Shown here: positions 1-9,549 of the stretch, in pieces
Position numbering within the stretch: the first letter of the stretch is position 1
How the letters are laid out: each line of letters opens with the position of its first letter
Source of the DNA: Perkinsus marinus ATCC 50983
Taxonomy: Eukaryota > Perkinsozoa > Perkinsida > Perkinsidae
Direction: 5' to 3'
DNA: 23,095 nt
NCBI RefSeq assembly: GCF_000006405.1
Contig: NW_003208985.1
Coordinates: 15,129-38,223 of the forward strand
Made by a program: the position numbers and the translations under genes
Notes under the pieces: generated by a model
Told to the model about the DNA's origin: nothing
The model's database searches: none
Seen by the model: the letters and a program-made list of their open reading frames with translations, nothing else

Positions 1-10
1 GCAGTCATCC

Positions 11-32
11 ATTGAGGTCCTCAATTTGAGGA
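11..32. repeat. 14-nt snap-back composite (W-t-W'-t-W)
   Basis: TTGAGG (12-17) is followed by T, its reverse complement CCTCAA (19-24), T, and TTGAGG again (26-31). Two odd palindromes of 7-bp stem are centred at 18 and 25, and W recurs 14 nt later. Removing 14 nt would leave a plain ATTGAGGAATG. There is no paralogue here to prove insertion; the assignment rests on the geometry shared with the sites in P450 copies 2 and 3. Confidence 0.7.
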
Positions 33-329
33 ATGACGACCCGAGATGAGGGTTGGTGGAAATCATGTTTCAACGTAGAAGTGAACATTAACCGAGAGGA
101 TGTTTAATAGACGGATCGTCAAACTACGAACGAGTCCTTGGAACGCACTTCATGAACGGCGGGGTAGAAATGCATAGAACAGAAGTTCTGTTGATCGAAT
201 ACATCGGTTCATACCTTCTTTCCCTCGATGATCACCTCATAATTCTGCGGTTCCGCTTGTCACAAGGACAAGTCGGCTTGTAATGGGATGAACTGTACCC
301 CGTTGCGTAGACCGCCTCCAATCGCCCAT

Positions 330-382
330 GTGAGTACAGTCTGTTAAACAGACTGTACTCACTGCAAACAGACTCTGTTTGC
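330..382. repeat. 16-bp perfect hairpin plus adjacent 8-bp hairpin
   Basis: GTGAGTACAGTCTGTT (330-345) is followed by one A and its perfect reverse complement (347-362). Directly after it, GCAAACAG (364-371) pairs with CTGTTTGC (375-382) across ACT. The word AAACAGACT occurs at 346 and 366, offset 20. It looks like a compound of several snap-back events. It is not a bacterial terminator: there is no T tract and the DNA is eukaryotic. Confidence 0.8.
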
Positions 383-999
383 GCTTGTCCCTGAGTCTTT
401 GTGCGGAAATATTCGTGCGCTTGCGTGAAGCCTCCGGCCAGGGTGCACGAGTCGTGCATCAATCACAGACTTGCACAGCGTGATGGTTCCGCTATCCGCT
501 TACCACCATATCGTAAGCCGGTCCCACCCGCGAGGAAGTAGACCTGTATCATACTGAGCTTCTTGGGATATTGCGTTACCCACTAGTTGAGGACTTCGCC
601 GGCGGATCCATTTCACGTTTTAATGCCAGTATCAGACGTGGGTCGTACAAGAGGTCAGACATGAACTCCTACATTTATGAGGAGGACTCGTATAGGCCCG
701 AACCAAATATCGTCTAGACAGACTGCAAATTAGTTCATTGATCTGTCACGCTAACACACAGCTTGATGATGCATATGCGTGCGATACCAAACCTGCCTTG
801 AGCAAGCTGCCTATCAGTACGCTGCGTAATGTACGCATGCGCTCGTCATTGGTAGTACAAGAGGCCGGAAGAACGAAGCAACAGTTGGTTGTAGAACCCT
901 TCCATCTCGATCGCCATGAGCACTGAGGAAATTTGCTCGGGTTTGTTATGAGATCAACCAGCCGTTACAGCCTTGAGCAAATTGATCTTGTGATATCAA

Positions 1000-3290
1000 A
1001 TGGAACCCGTCTTCCATGGTGTTCAGGACCTCATTGCGAAGTGCCGATCGCTCTTCCGGTCGCACAGCTCTCTGATCATCGTGACTGGTGTGGCCTCACT
1101 GATCGCCTTCAAGGCTCTTAAGCTCATGCAGCGTAGCAGGGTGGATCTCCATGCACTCTTTGGTGGACCAAATCATGTGAGGCTAGGGCTTCACTTTAGT
1201 TAATCATGCATGTATGCCTTCTGGCTTTTGGTAGCTCATTCCTTTCCTCGGCTTCATACCGGAGTCTGTTGATCATATCTTTCACACCTTTGAGATCTAC
1301 GCTGACACATATGGCGACGTGTATCACATCAAGTAAGGGGTCGCGTGTCGACCGATTCACTCGAATACTGTTGGCAATACGGATGCAATGGTTTTCTCAG
1401 AATCCTCGGCGGTGACGTGTTGGTTGTCTCCGATCCCGAACTGATCCGAGACGTCCTGAATGCACGTCCGAGAACCTACTTTAGACCGTCCAATAGAGAC
1501 AAGATTTTACCTATAGAGGGCATGTTTACTACAGAGGGTAAAGTATGGAAGCGGAACAGACGATTGGGTGCGCCGGCATTTAACGACATCAACTCATCGG
1601 CTATGATTCCCGATATGTCCAAAGTTGCCTTGAGGCTGGTAAGGTCTGGATTGCCCTCTCTTGCCTCTACGTCACAGTGTGCAGATACAACAGTTGAAGT
1701 CCTTCAGTCAAGATGGTGTCATCGTATGGCGCCCCACAGAATGGCTTCCCCTCTGCACTTTGGATATTCTATGTGTCACCACTCTCGGAAAGGATTATAA
1801 CTTGTTCAACACAGATGGTGAGCATCTACAATAGTTTATAACTTATATCACAAGTTATAACTGTTATAACTCATGACTCGTAGCTGTCTTGATGTCCGAG
1901 TCCAGCCCAAACGCGACCGAGTGATCTCACGCGAGCAAAAGGCTAAGAATTCTCGCCCGATATAATAGATCGTGGGGAACGCATAGGGTGATAGGATCCA
2001 CTAATACATATGAAACTCCATTTCTGTGATGACAGTTCAGTCGATCGAGTATCTTTTCAAAACTGATGCCAACAGTGTGCGACGCGATCTGGCAAGTAAC
2101 ACGGTATCGGTGTGCTATGTTGTGCCCTGTTACAGGAAATGCTCTCGCACGACAGTCTGGAAAGCTTCGCCTAGCCATCAATGATCTCCTGGCGGGGTCA
2201 GGGTACGCTATGACACGCGATCCTATACCATGGATGACACGGGATAGGTTCCCGTGGAATCTGAATCCGATGATCAAAAAGGTAGACACCTCACCCAACG
2301 ATAAAGTCGTCGCTCGATTCTCATTATTAGATGCACTCTGGGGCGAAGCAGCTGAGCAAAATATGTGATGAGATAATCGACGAACGCCGAGCGGAGCGAG
2401 ACGCAAGGGGAAGAGAGGAAAGGCGTGACTTGTTAGACAAGCTTATGCATCTCGATGAAGTGGACCTGCGAGGGAACCTCATCACGTGAGTACTGCTTCT
2501 GATTTAGCATTCTACAATTGAACCAGTCAGCGACAGTATGAATTCCGAGTCGTAGCGCTTCGCTGTTCATTGGCTGCATATTTTCAGGTTCCTCATTGCT
2601 GGTAGCGACACTACCGCCATGACTGTCGCCTGGTGTCTCTACTATCTGGCCCTATACCCTGGAATACAGGACAAGGCCAGGGCCGAGGTGGATGGCCTTG
2701 GGCATGATCCCAATACTCAAGAGGACATAGACAAGCTAGTCTGTGTCAGGTGCTGTATACTTGAGACCCTCAGGGTGAGCCCTCGGTTACTTGACAAGTG
2801 GCACTCCTGTACCTTCTCAGTTACAACCTCCGGGTACATTGCTCTCCTTCAAATGCGCCCATGACACTGAGCTCCACGGTGAGCTAATCCCATCGGAGAC
2901 ATGTGTGGTAACATTGTTGCGTAAAGCCATGATAGCAGAGGCTCAGGGAGGCAAAACATTCGAGTATGTCTTCACTGTTGTTCATTACTTCATGCTGGAG
3001 TCTCTATCCCTGAACCTGCCTTCTATCTCAGTCCTGAGCGTTGGCTTCTCCCCGGCGGCTCCTCGATAGACCAGGCCCGTGTATGTGATCATTTAGCATT
3101 TGGTGGAGGGCCTCGCCAATGCCCTGGACAGAGCATGGCCATCAAGGAGGCTGTGGTGATCTTGACTCTACTCCTGAGAAATTTTGATTCCATGTCATTG
3201 AATTGTCCCGCTGCAAGTGTTCGTGGCGAGATGACATTCACATATGGACCTCAACATCTCGAGCTTCGAGCTTTCGCGCGATCTTGCTAA
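1000..3290 (+). pseudogene. cytochrome P450 copy 1, eight exons, frameshifted in exon 3
   Basis: This is a membrane-anchored P450 monooxygenase gene with all eight family exons: 1000-1176, 1235-1332, 1401-1817, 2136-2281, 2331-2485, 2588-2774, 2821-2963 and 3032-3290. Exon 1 gives an N-terminal anchor (about residues 23-43). Exon 3 carries WKRNR (WxxxR). Exon 6 carries FLIAGSDTTAMTVAW and ends in the ExxR motif ETLR. The exon 7/8 splice makes FDPERW. Exon 8 has FGGGPRQCPG. Exon 3 is 417 nt against 425 in copies 4 and 5. The net loss of 8 nt near 1660-1685 shifts the frame, which stops at 1798-1800. All splice sites and the other exons are intact, so either the loss is recent or the assembly is wrong there. 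Substrate and P450 family cannot be told. Confidence 0.85.
1853..1871. repeat. 9-bp hairpin in intron 3 of P450 copy 1
   Basis: AGTTATAAC, one T, then GTTATAACT: a perfect 9-bp stem with a 1-nt loop. It lies within the 318-nt intron 3 (1818-2135). A further TATAACTT/AAGTTATA pair overlaps it just upstream. Confidence 0.7.
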
Positions 3291-3777
3291 TGCTCGCGCA
3301 GACCTGTACTATTACAGACGATCAATCTCTCCTCCTTTGCAACGCGTGATTCGAGTTCGGTAAAACACTAGCTCGCGGCATTGGACAGCAATGGGCCATT
3401 GCCGATGGCATGGTAGCTGGAGTTCTCCCTATGAAATGGGATCACGATGATGCCCACATGGATACCATCGCGTATGATGTTTACGCAGTAGACAAAGTTA
3501 GTTGTGGGTGCCGCACTGACTATTCCTTTTCGCGCGTTGCGAAAGATTATTGGTGACTATTACGGTGGAGTCACGGGCTCGTCAGCAATGCTGTCTCAGC
3601 ATTTGTGTTCGGTGTATTGCCGTTGTAGCAAGATCGCTGTCGCTTGTGTCTCCCTTTTTCCCCATCTCCACTTTAGGCTAGCATGAAACTGTGGATGAAC
3701 AGCTTATTCTAAGCTGTAAGTTGTCGTTGTAGTCATAATCGCGGGAATGGTTGCTATGGTCTTAATCGCGGTAAAGG

Positions 3778-3800
3778 AGTCGAACTTCGACTGTCGAAGT
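3778..3800. repeat. 14-nt snap-back composite
   Basis: GTCGAA (3779-3784), C, TTCGAC, T, GTCGAA (3793-3798): W recurs exactly 14 nt later, with palindrome centres at 3785 and 3792. All three words match perfectly. Confidence 0.75.
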
Positions 3801-4253
3801 CAGTTGATAGTTTGTCAGTGATAACGGTTGGTAACGATTGGTGTGCTCGTGTTTACGGTGACAGTTTGTCACTGACAATTCGTTTAGTTATAGTCATAAC
3901 GATGATAGTTATGATTATGCTCTTGCAGGGAGGCTGGAAAATTCGACTGAGAAATATTTCTAGAATTCTCCGGTTAATCATTACACTTCCAGCAAACTTT
4001 TTGCTCTTTTGAGGAGTTCTCGTCGGAAGCTAGTGTTTGTGGACTATCATGACGAACCACGAGTGGAATTGGTCCTACTAACAGTGAAAGGTTTCGTGAA
4101 AATAAGGGAAATGGGAAAATGATGAGATCGGCATGCCAGCGGAGCACCTTTCGCTAGCATAAGAGCGATCGGAAGCTGTGTTCGACGAATTTGAATTTGT
4201 GTTGCAGAATTCATGAGTTTCATCTACAAATTTCCGGCGCAACTGCGCCATGT

Positions 4254-4275
4254 ATCACCGAATCGGTGACACCGG
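4254..4275. repeat. 14-nt snap-back composite
   Basis: TCACCGA, A, TCGGTGA is centred at 4262, and CGGTG, A, CACCG is centred at 4269. CACCG recurs at 4256 and 4270, offset 14. The outer bases differ, so this copy has drifted or began imperfect. Confidence 0.65.
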
Positions 4276-5173
4276 TTGTGCTTGTGGAGCACCTACAAAA
4301 TTTTTGTCTGGCACGAATCGCCCACTGGGTTATAAGCCACTACGTTGCGTGAGCTTGAACTTCTCGTCTCACGTTACCCCCTGGACTGTTCAGTCGTCCA
4401 TCGTTCCCTTTAGGAACAGTGCTAATTTCTTTCGCCTTAGTCTATTGATGATCAATTGTTTTTTTGTAGAACTGCGGAAGATTTTCGAGTCTGTTGTACT
4501 TATGCTGATTTCTCCTTACCATCCACTCGAAACTAAGCTCACACTGCCCCTTTCAGACTTAAGACTGGAGAATTTCTCGGGACCCAAGAAATTCTGGGAA
4601 AATGAGAAAATCTCAGTGCCGGTCACTAAGTGACGTGATATCCTCACACAATAATGCATTAGCGCGTCCACCCCCGATCCTTGTGCTTGCACGGTCTACG
4701 TTATACGTCTACGTAGCACGTATAAAGATGCGTTGAATGAAGGTCTTACGGCTCGGCCCAACCTCCTAGACTGTTTACACGATGATGAAAAGCGGGTCGA
4801 AGGCCCGTGTGTAGGCTCTGCCAGGTGCCTCACGCGGGAGTGCACACGTTCGGGCCGGTGGCCACGCACTCAAAAGCGCACGTGATTCACACGCACTGAA
4901 ACGAGCTGAGAGTTACGTTTGCGCTATGTTGTGAGGGTTTTCTTGAGATACAATCGAAGCGACCTTGCGCCAAGTACCGTGAGGCCGAGGTCAAAGAGTG
5001 CTCTTATTATACGCGCAGGTACCTCGGCTGAGATTCCTGACCGTTGTACACTGCCGGTGTTTGCCTCACATTGTGGCCTTGTGGGGGAACTCAACCTTTG
5101 CAAGGCAAGCGTGCCACTTTCGTTGAGAACTAGGCTCGCCCTTTAGGAGTATCTCTCTTCGTTAATCTCTCAC

Positions 5174-5617
5174 ATGCACATTCGACCCTTCTCAATGAAG
5201 TTGCTAGTTGTGGTGATGCTTGGATCTGTCGACGCGGCTATCCCCAAGGAGACTTACTTCAGTACAACCTTCAAGTCTACGCCAACAACATGTTTCCAAG
5301 TGACATTCACTAAACACTATCTGCCCGAGGTCAGAGTGAGTCTCGACGCTGAGTGCCCTGATAAGGACGCGAGCGGCCTCCAGCTGAAGGTTATCCAAAA
5401 TCCAGACAATGTTTTTACCGTGGATACCGCGGATGCTAAGACTAAGGCGGAGTATGACGAATTCTATGAGTGGAGTAAAACAGGGTGTCATGATGTTCTC
5501 AAGATGCAGAAGGGAGACATGAAACAGATCACCTACAAAGTCCTCAGAGGATTCGAGTCTCTCGAGGCGTCTATTGGAGGAAAATCGAGGCAGCTCACGC
5601 CTGGCAAGTGTCCCTAG
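5174..5617 (+). CDS. small secreted cysteine-containing protein, unknown function
   Basis: An intronless frame of 147 codons from ATG 5174. A second ATG at 5195 gives the classic signal peptide start MKLLVVVMLGSVDA, with likely cleavage after the alanines near residue 22. I give the upstream start but consider 5195 equally likely. The mature part is about 125 residues, mixed polar and charged, with four cysteines (one near the start, one in AECPD, one in KTGCHD, one in the terminal GKCP), which could form two disulfides. No enzyme motif, transmembrane segment or repeat is visible. It has no composite hairpins, unlike the flanking spacers, which fits a gene under selection. I do not recognise the family. 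Parasitic protists often have many secreted proteins of this size, but an effector role is only a guess. Confidence 0.75.
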   Translation: MHIRPFSMKLLVVVMLGSVDAAIPKETYFSTTFKSTPTTCFQVTFTKHYLPEVRVSLDAECPDKDASGLQLKVIQNPDNVFTVDTADAKTKAEYDEFYEWSKTGCHDVLKMQKGDMKQITYKVLRGFESLEASIGGKSRQLTPGKCP

Positions 5618-6102
5618 GAGATATACCCGACCAAGGACGGGGTTATTACTCTTAGTGATTTTTTCACACCTCACTTCACTGGTGCCTCTCTACTTCACGT
5701 GTAGTTGGGTTGGATAGACGATAGAATACCAACAGTATACTTCGATTTGCTTTAGGCACTAGAGTTTCTTTTCGATAGAAAACGGGTATTGGATATGCGA
5801 ACAACATACCGAGTAACGTGCTCTGTTTGCCCGATTGACGTTAATTGTTCGCACGCTATCCTTCATCCTGTAACACTATCTCGGACTTCTTTTCGGAAAT
5901 GGCAAGTGACTATTCTTTTATTCTACGGTCGTGTTCTTCTCTTCGCAACATCGGTCTCCCCGTCCAGGCAATCAAATGTAGAGTTAAGGAATGGGATAAG
6001 ATGTTCGCTTGATTTCACCAAGCATACGACATCGTCGGTGGGTTTGATACGAGAGTCGTCTCGTTCGAGCCGAAGCAATCATCGACCTTAGTCAGTAAAA
6101 AT
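5618..6102. other. spacer between convergent genes
   Basis: This lies between the plus-strand secreted-protein gene and the 3' end of the minus-strand gene. It probably holds both 3' untranslated regions. The open frame at 5789-6091 has no family features and I treat it as chance. Confidence 0.4.
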
Positions 6103-7512
6103 CTATGACTCATCATCGAAATGTGAAGCTACAGTAATGATGCCATAAAAGGGTTCGATATCAGACAATATATTGTGGGCCTTGCGCTCCACGTCAGCCT
6201 CCTGGCTCTTCTCAGTAGATTTGTGCTCAATTGTCGATCCAGGCATCTCTGAGATTTCAGACAAACTCAGTCGCTCCTCTGCAGCTCGCTCGTCCTTCAA
6301 GAGTGACACGTCTCTCCGTAGATTGTTGATTTCTTTAGTCAACGTCATATTGTCCTGCATTACTCCCATTACTCCTGCAGTATTCGTAGATCCATGAACC
6401 TTGAGAGAGGGGACACGCATAATTTCCTAAGCATCTGCAGTAGCTTCCCGAATAGAGAACGGAATAATAATTTTCCTTCCCACTCGAGTTGCCTTTTCAT
6501 GCTTCTCATTCAGAGTACTAAAACACTTCTCAAGGTGTTCTCTCCGTCTATCGAACTTCTGGTCACCATAAACTGATGAGAATCAATCCAACTTCCGCCA
6601 CAGGGTAAGGCAGACGGCTCGTCGATATCCGCTATGGGCCATCGCCAAATGCGGCGGCTATGACAGAGGACTACGCGGCTTCAACCTGGTTATCCATCTA
6701 GTGGATATGAGTGACAATTGCATGAATGAGAGAAGTGATTTCCCGATGAGGACCAAGCATTGGAGGACAACTCTATGCTAGAGATATCGCCAATTCTTGT
6801 GCTCGTACTATAAGCCTTCTAGTCTACAACTGGCTATAACTTGGAGGCTCTTAAACTTCAGTATTCTTCAAAAACACACGCACGACCAAGGTTCATCTTT
6901 TTGGAAGAAGGCTCTTCCGTCTCCCTCAAGATCCTCATTCCTTCAGCATCCCCGCCACTATCAGCTCTTTTGTTCGTTTATTTCCCTCTAGGGTAAGCTG
7001 ATGATACATTTTCGTAATATTTTTCTCCAACTTCCGCCAGTCTTTGCATCCTCGAAAACACTCTCTTATTGCCGCTTTCGAGACCAGATACACAACCAAA
7101 TCCCCACATGATGATAATCTGATCAGAGACTTGGAGAGGGGAGTAGATGGAGCCAGAACACGGAGGTCGATAACATCGACCATATTGTGGCAGTTGGATA
7201 CCCTTGTTTCACTCGTGATACGTGAGACGATCTTTCCCACGAACCGAAAATCGTGGAATTCGGGATGTGGTATTACGTTCAGTCATTTTACAAGAAGCAC
7301 ACGAAACCCGGATCCACCCCATGCTCTCGCTACTCCTTGGCGATTTTTCCCTTTTCGTCTTTTATGTTTAGCAAGTTACTGACAGTAACAGTGACCGCTA
7401 CATTTGACACCACAAGGAAGCCACGACAGACTGCCGCACTCTCTGTTTCATATTCAACTCTGAAACGTGCGAACTCAGCTGTTTGCTCCGTCGCATGCAC
7501 CTGAGCAATCAC
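6103..7512 (-). CDS. hypothetical multi-exon protein with coiled-coil segments
   Basis: Several minus-strand open segments join in phase through canonical GT-AG introns of the size used by the P450 genes. Suggested exons, 5' to 3': up to 7380, 7329-7292, 7231-7008, 6957-6887, 6572-6484 and 6426-6103 (stop). Introns are 50, 60, 50, about 314 and 57 nt. The last one removes an in-frame TAG. The C-terminal exon is heptad-like and charged (TKEINNLRRDVSLLKDERAA), as is RRREHLEKCFSTLNEKHEK in the exon before it, so a coiled coil is likely. The long 314-nt intron may hide another exon. The true start is unresolved: the first exon is open from about 7512 upstream with no clear ATG. I recognise no family. 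The exon model is inferred from frame only. Confidence 0.45.
7375..7389. repeat. 7-bp hairpin at an exon/intron edge
   Basis: GTTACTG, A, CAGTAAC. A second, imperfect palindrome (GTAAC, A, GTGAC) is centred 8 nt away at 7390, giving a 16-nt offset variant of the composite. It overlaps the proposed donor of the first intron in the minus-strand gene. Confidence 0.5.
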
Positions 7513-7732
7513 TTGAATGTGAACGCAGTGAACATACGAGAAATGGCCCTACACTCAACAATAGCAAGGATACACTACAATCTCAGTATCGCTCTACTTC
7601 AAACTATCTAGCTGCTAGATAACAGGCACTAGATATCAAATGGAACTCATCTACCATAGTGTCCAGGAGCTCATGGTGAAGTGCCGATCACTCTTCCGAT
7701 CGCACGCTAGTCTGATCATCGCCACCGGCGTA

Positions 7733-7754
7733 GCCACAGTGAGGCTCCCTCACT
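7733..7754. repeat. 14-nt inverted-duplication insertion in P450 copy 2 exon 1
   Basis: Copy 1 has GCCTCACTGATCGCC here. Copy 2 has 14 extra bases, so that AGTGAGG and CCTCACT flank CTC. Palindrome centres at 7739 and 7746 are 7 apart, as in the other composites, with two mismatched pairs. Confidence 0.75.
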
Positions 7755-8043
7755 AGTCACCTTGAAGGCCCTTAAGCTCATGCAGCGAACCAAGATGGAC
7801 TCCGAGGCAATATTTGGTGGACCGAATCAGGTGGGTTTAGTTTGCGCTTCTCAATTCATGAGGCGCAAAACTTTTAGTTTTTGCTCGTTCCTTCCGGGTT
7901 GTTAGTTCCCGAAGTCAGTGGATTATCTTTTCCACGCATTGAAGTCTACGCTGATACGTACGGTGATGTACACCACATCAGGTGAGGAAGACTCGAATAC
8001 TGTGAAATAGGATATATCCGACAGCAGTCGAATCTTATCGGCG

Positions 8044-8068
8044 TATACGCATATCCAATATGCGTATA
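8044..8068. repeat. 11-bp perfect hairpin in intron 2 of P450 copy 2
   Basis: TATACGCATAT, CCA, ATATGCGTATA. It has no counterpart in intron 2 of copies 1, 3, 4 or 5, so it was probably gained in this copy. Confidence 0.75.
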
Positions 8069-8092
8069 GGTTGAGTGTTTGCTCATCCCAGA

Positions 8093-8115
8093 ACTAGCCG
8101 CTAGTCACTAGCGGC
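8093..8115. repeat. 14-nt snap-back composite in P450 copy 2
   Basis: ACTAGC, C, GCTAGT, C, ACTAGC with GGC following, which extends the second palindrome to 9 bp. The paralogues read CAG then ATCATCGGCGGGGAC at this splice junction. Removing 14 nt restores that alignment. Confidence 0.8.
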
Positions 8116-8384
8116 AGGGACGTGCGAGTCGTACCCAATCCTGAGCCTATTCGACAGGTTCTGAATGCACGTCCGAGGACTGATGTCAGAATGTCATGAA
8201 GGCCAGGTTCCTGAGCCTGATCTATATGTAATGGGTGTAATCCTGACGTAATTCGGTCGCTCCGAACATCTTGTTAGCCGAGGAGAGAAAAAAGTTTGAA
8301 TTATGATCATATGCTCAACTACACCCCCTATCTGAGTTCTTGCTCGTTGGAATACACCTTTTCATACTCTATTTCAACACTAAA

Positions 8385-8600
8385 AACTTCAATTTCATCA
8401 GGCGAGCGAGTTCGCCCCAAGATACCCCTATGGAAACTCCAATTTCGACGGTGCGCGGTTAAGGGAACTCCAACTCCGTCAACATATCGATTTAGGAACA
8501 TCAATTTCGTTGGCGCGTTGATTCAGAAACTCCAATTTCGCTAGCGCGTCGATTTAGGAACTCCAATTTCGACAAACAGATTCAGGAACTTCGATTTCGA
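8385..8600. repeat. 31-bp degenerate minisatellite
   Basis: Units begin AACTCCAATTTCG or a near variant at 8435, 8466, 8497, 8528, 8559 and 8587, mostly 31 bp apart, with an irregular first unit at 8385. Units share GCGCGTYGATTTAGG-like ends and differ at many sites. Related sequence (GCGCGTCGATTAAAGAAC and GGCACGTCGGTTAAA) recurs after P450 copy 4 at about 14690-14860, so this is a dispersed satellite-like family. Confidence 0.75.
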
Positions 8601-9033
8601 AATATTAGTAGCTTCTTTTTCGCACGTAGGAACATCAACACGTGAGAACGGTTCTCGTTTCGTACCGCAAAACGCCAACGCCCAGCACGCCATCAGGAAG
8701 ATATGAAAACCGTTTTCCTGACGAACGGCCTCCCGATAATCAGATATGTACAGCGTATTCCGTTCGTATTCCTTTGTGGTTCGATATGAATTCGCCTTCT
8801 CCATTTCTTCAGCTAGGATTTTGAACGAAGGATTAACTCCAATTCATCATGGGAAGGTCTCCAGTTAGTTGTACTCTCAGTTTACAGCCATCAATTATTA
8901 TATAAATATATAATCTGGCCTCCATGGTGGGCAGGACCTCATGGTAAAGTGCCGATCGCTCTTCCAGTCGCACGGTACTCTGATCAACGTCACTGGTGTG
9001 GCCTCATTAATCGCCTTGAGGGCTCTTAAGCTC

Positions 9034-9056
9034 ACGCAGCGTACTACGCTGCGTAC
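9034..9056. repeat. 12-nt snap-back composite in P450 copy 3 exon 1
   Basis: GCGTA, C, TACGC, T, GCGTA: W recurs 12 nt later. The outer hairpin is 10 bp (ACGCAGCGTA, C, TACGCTGCGT). Copy 5 has AAGCGTACCAGG here, 12 nt shorter. Confidence 0.85.
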
Positions 9057-9074
9057 CGGGGTGGACCTCCATGC

Positions 9075-9097
9075 ACTCTTTGCCAAAGAGTCTTTGG
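9075..9097. repeat. 14-nt snap-back composite in P450 copy 3 exon 1
   Basis: TCTTTG, C, CAAAGA, G, TCTTTG. Copies 1, 4 and 5 read GCACTCTTTGGTGG, exactly 14 nt shorter. Centres are at 9083 and 9090. Confidence 0.88.
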
Positions 9098-9549
9098 TAG
9101 ACCAAATCAGGTGAATTTGGCTTTCGCTTCTCCATTCATAAGATCTTTCCGGCTTTGTTAGCTTCTTCCGGTCCTCGGCTTCATCCCGAAGTCAGTGGAT
9201 CACCTCTGCTACGCCTCGGAGCTCTACGCTGATACCTACGGTGGTGTATACCACATGAGGTGAGGAACACACGAATACTGTCGAATATGCGAGAGTTAAG
9301 TATTTTCTCTCCTCAGATTCGTCGGTGGAGACATGATTGTCGTATTCGATCCTGAGCTTATTTGACAAGTCCTGAATGCACGCTCAAAGACCTACATAAA
9401 GCCTTCCTATAAACGCAAGATTGTACCCGTGGACGGCGTGTTTAACACACAAGGTGAAGTGTGGAGGCGGAACAGGGTTCTCGGCTAACCGTTCGCCGCA
9501 TTCAACGACATTAACTCATCGGTTATGATTCCCGATACATCCGGAGTTG

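Larger units (their letters stand above)
1..999. other. spacer before P450 copy 1; two hairpin structures only
   Basis: No convincing gene is visible. The open frames here are short and have no recognisable content. The stretch holds a W-W'-W composite at 11-32 and a pair of adjacent hairpins at 330-382. The last bases before the copy 1 start read GATATCAAATGG, and the same string precedes the start of P450 copy 2 at 7640. Those two copies therefore share at least a little upstream sequence. Confidence 0.6.
3291..5173. other. spacer between P450 copy 1 and the secreted-protein gene
   Basis: I see no supportable gene. It contains W-W'-W composites at 3388-3408, 3778-3800 and 4254-4275, and a hairpin at 3699-3717 (ACAGCTTA, loop TTC). 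An open frame at 4250-4633 has no recognisable domain and overlaps one of the composites, so I do not call it. Another open run at about 3352-3555, carried mostly without an ATG, is equally unidentified. Confidence 0.5.
7640..8196 (+). pseudogene. cytochrome P450 copy 2, decayed 5' fragment
   Basis: Homologous to exons 1-3 of the array gene. Exon 1 spans 7640-7830 and reads MELIYHSVQELMVKCRSLFRSHASLIIATGV before the frame is lost. Exon 2 remains at about 7910-7981 (IYADTYGDVHHI-like). Only the start of exon 3 follows (about 8112-8196, NARPR). Exon 1 is 191 nt against 177, through a 14-nt inverted-duplication insertion (7733-7754). A second 14-nt insertion at 8093-8115 lies at the intron 2/exon 3 junction. 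Exons 4-8 are missing, so there are no I-helix or heme motifs. The first 108 bases upstream separate it from the divergent minus-strand gene. It cannot encode a P450. Confidence 0.8.

Noticed and set aside
330-382. Hairpins as intrinsic transcription terminators or a cruciform origin
   Set aside because: There is no T tract, the genome is eukaryotic, and similar hairpins occur in introns and pseudogenes with unrelated sequences.
3352-3555. Open run of about 67 codons downstream of P450 copy 1
   Set aside because: It has no clear start and no recognised motif, and a composite hairpin at 3388-3408 lies inside it. The evidence is not enough for a gene.
4250-4633. Possible 127-aa protein
   Set aside because: No domain, signal or splice context was found, and it begins on top of a snap-back composite. 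Composition looks random.
4919-5146. Possible 75-aa ORF just before the secreted-protein gene
   Set aside because: It shows no features. It probably lies in the promoter or 5' leader of the following gene.
7165-7181. 7-bp hairpin GGTCGAT-AAC-ATCGACC
   Set aside because: It lies in a proposed coding exon and has no second centre. A few 7-bp hairpins with short loops are expected by chance in 23 kb.
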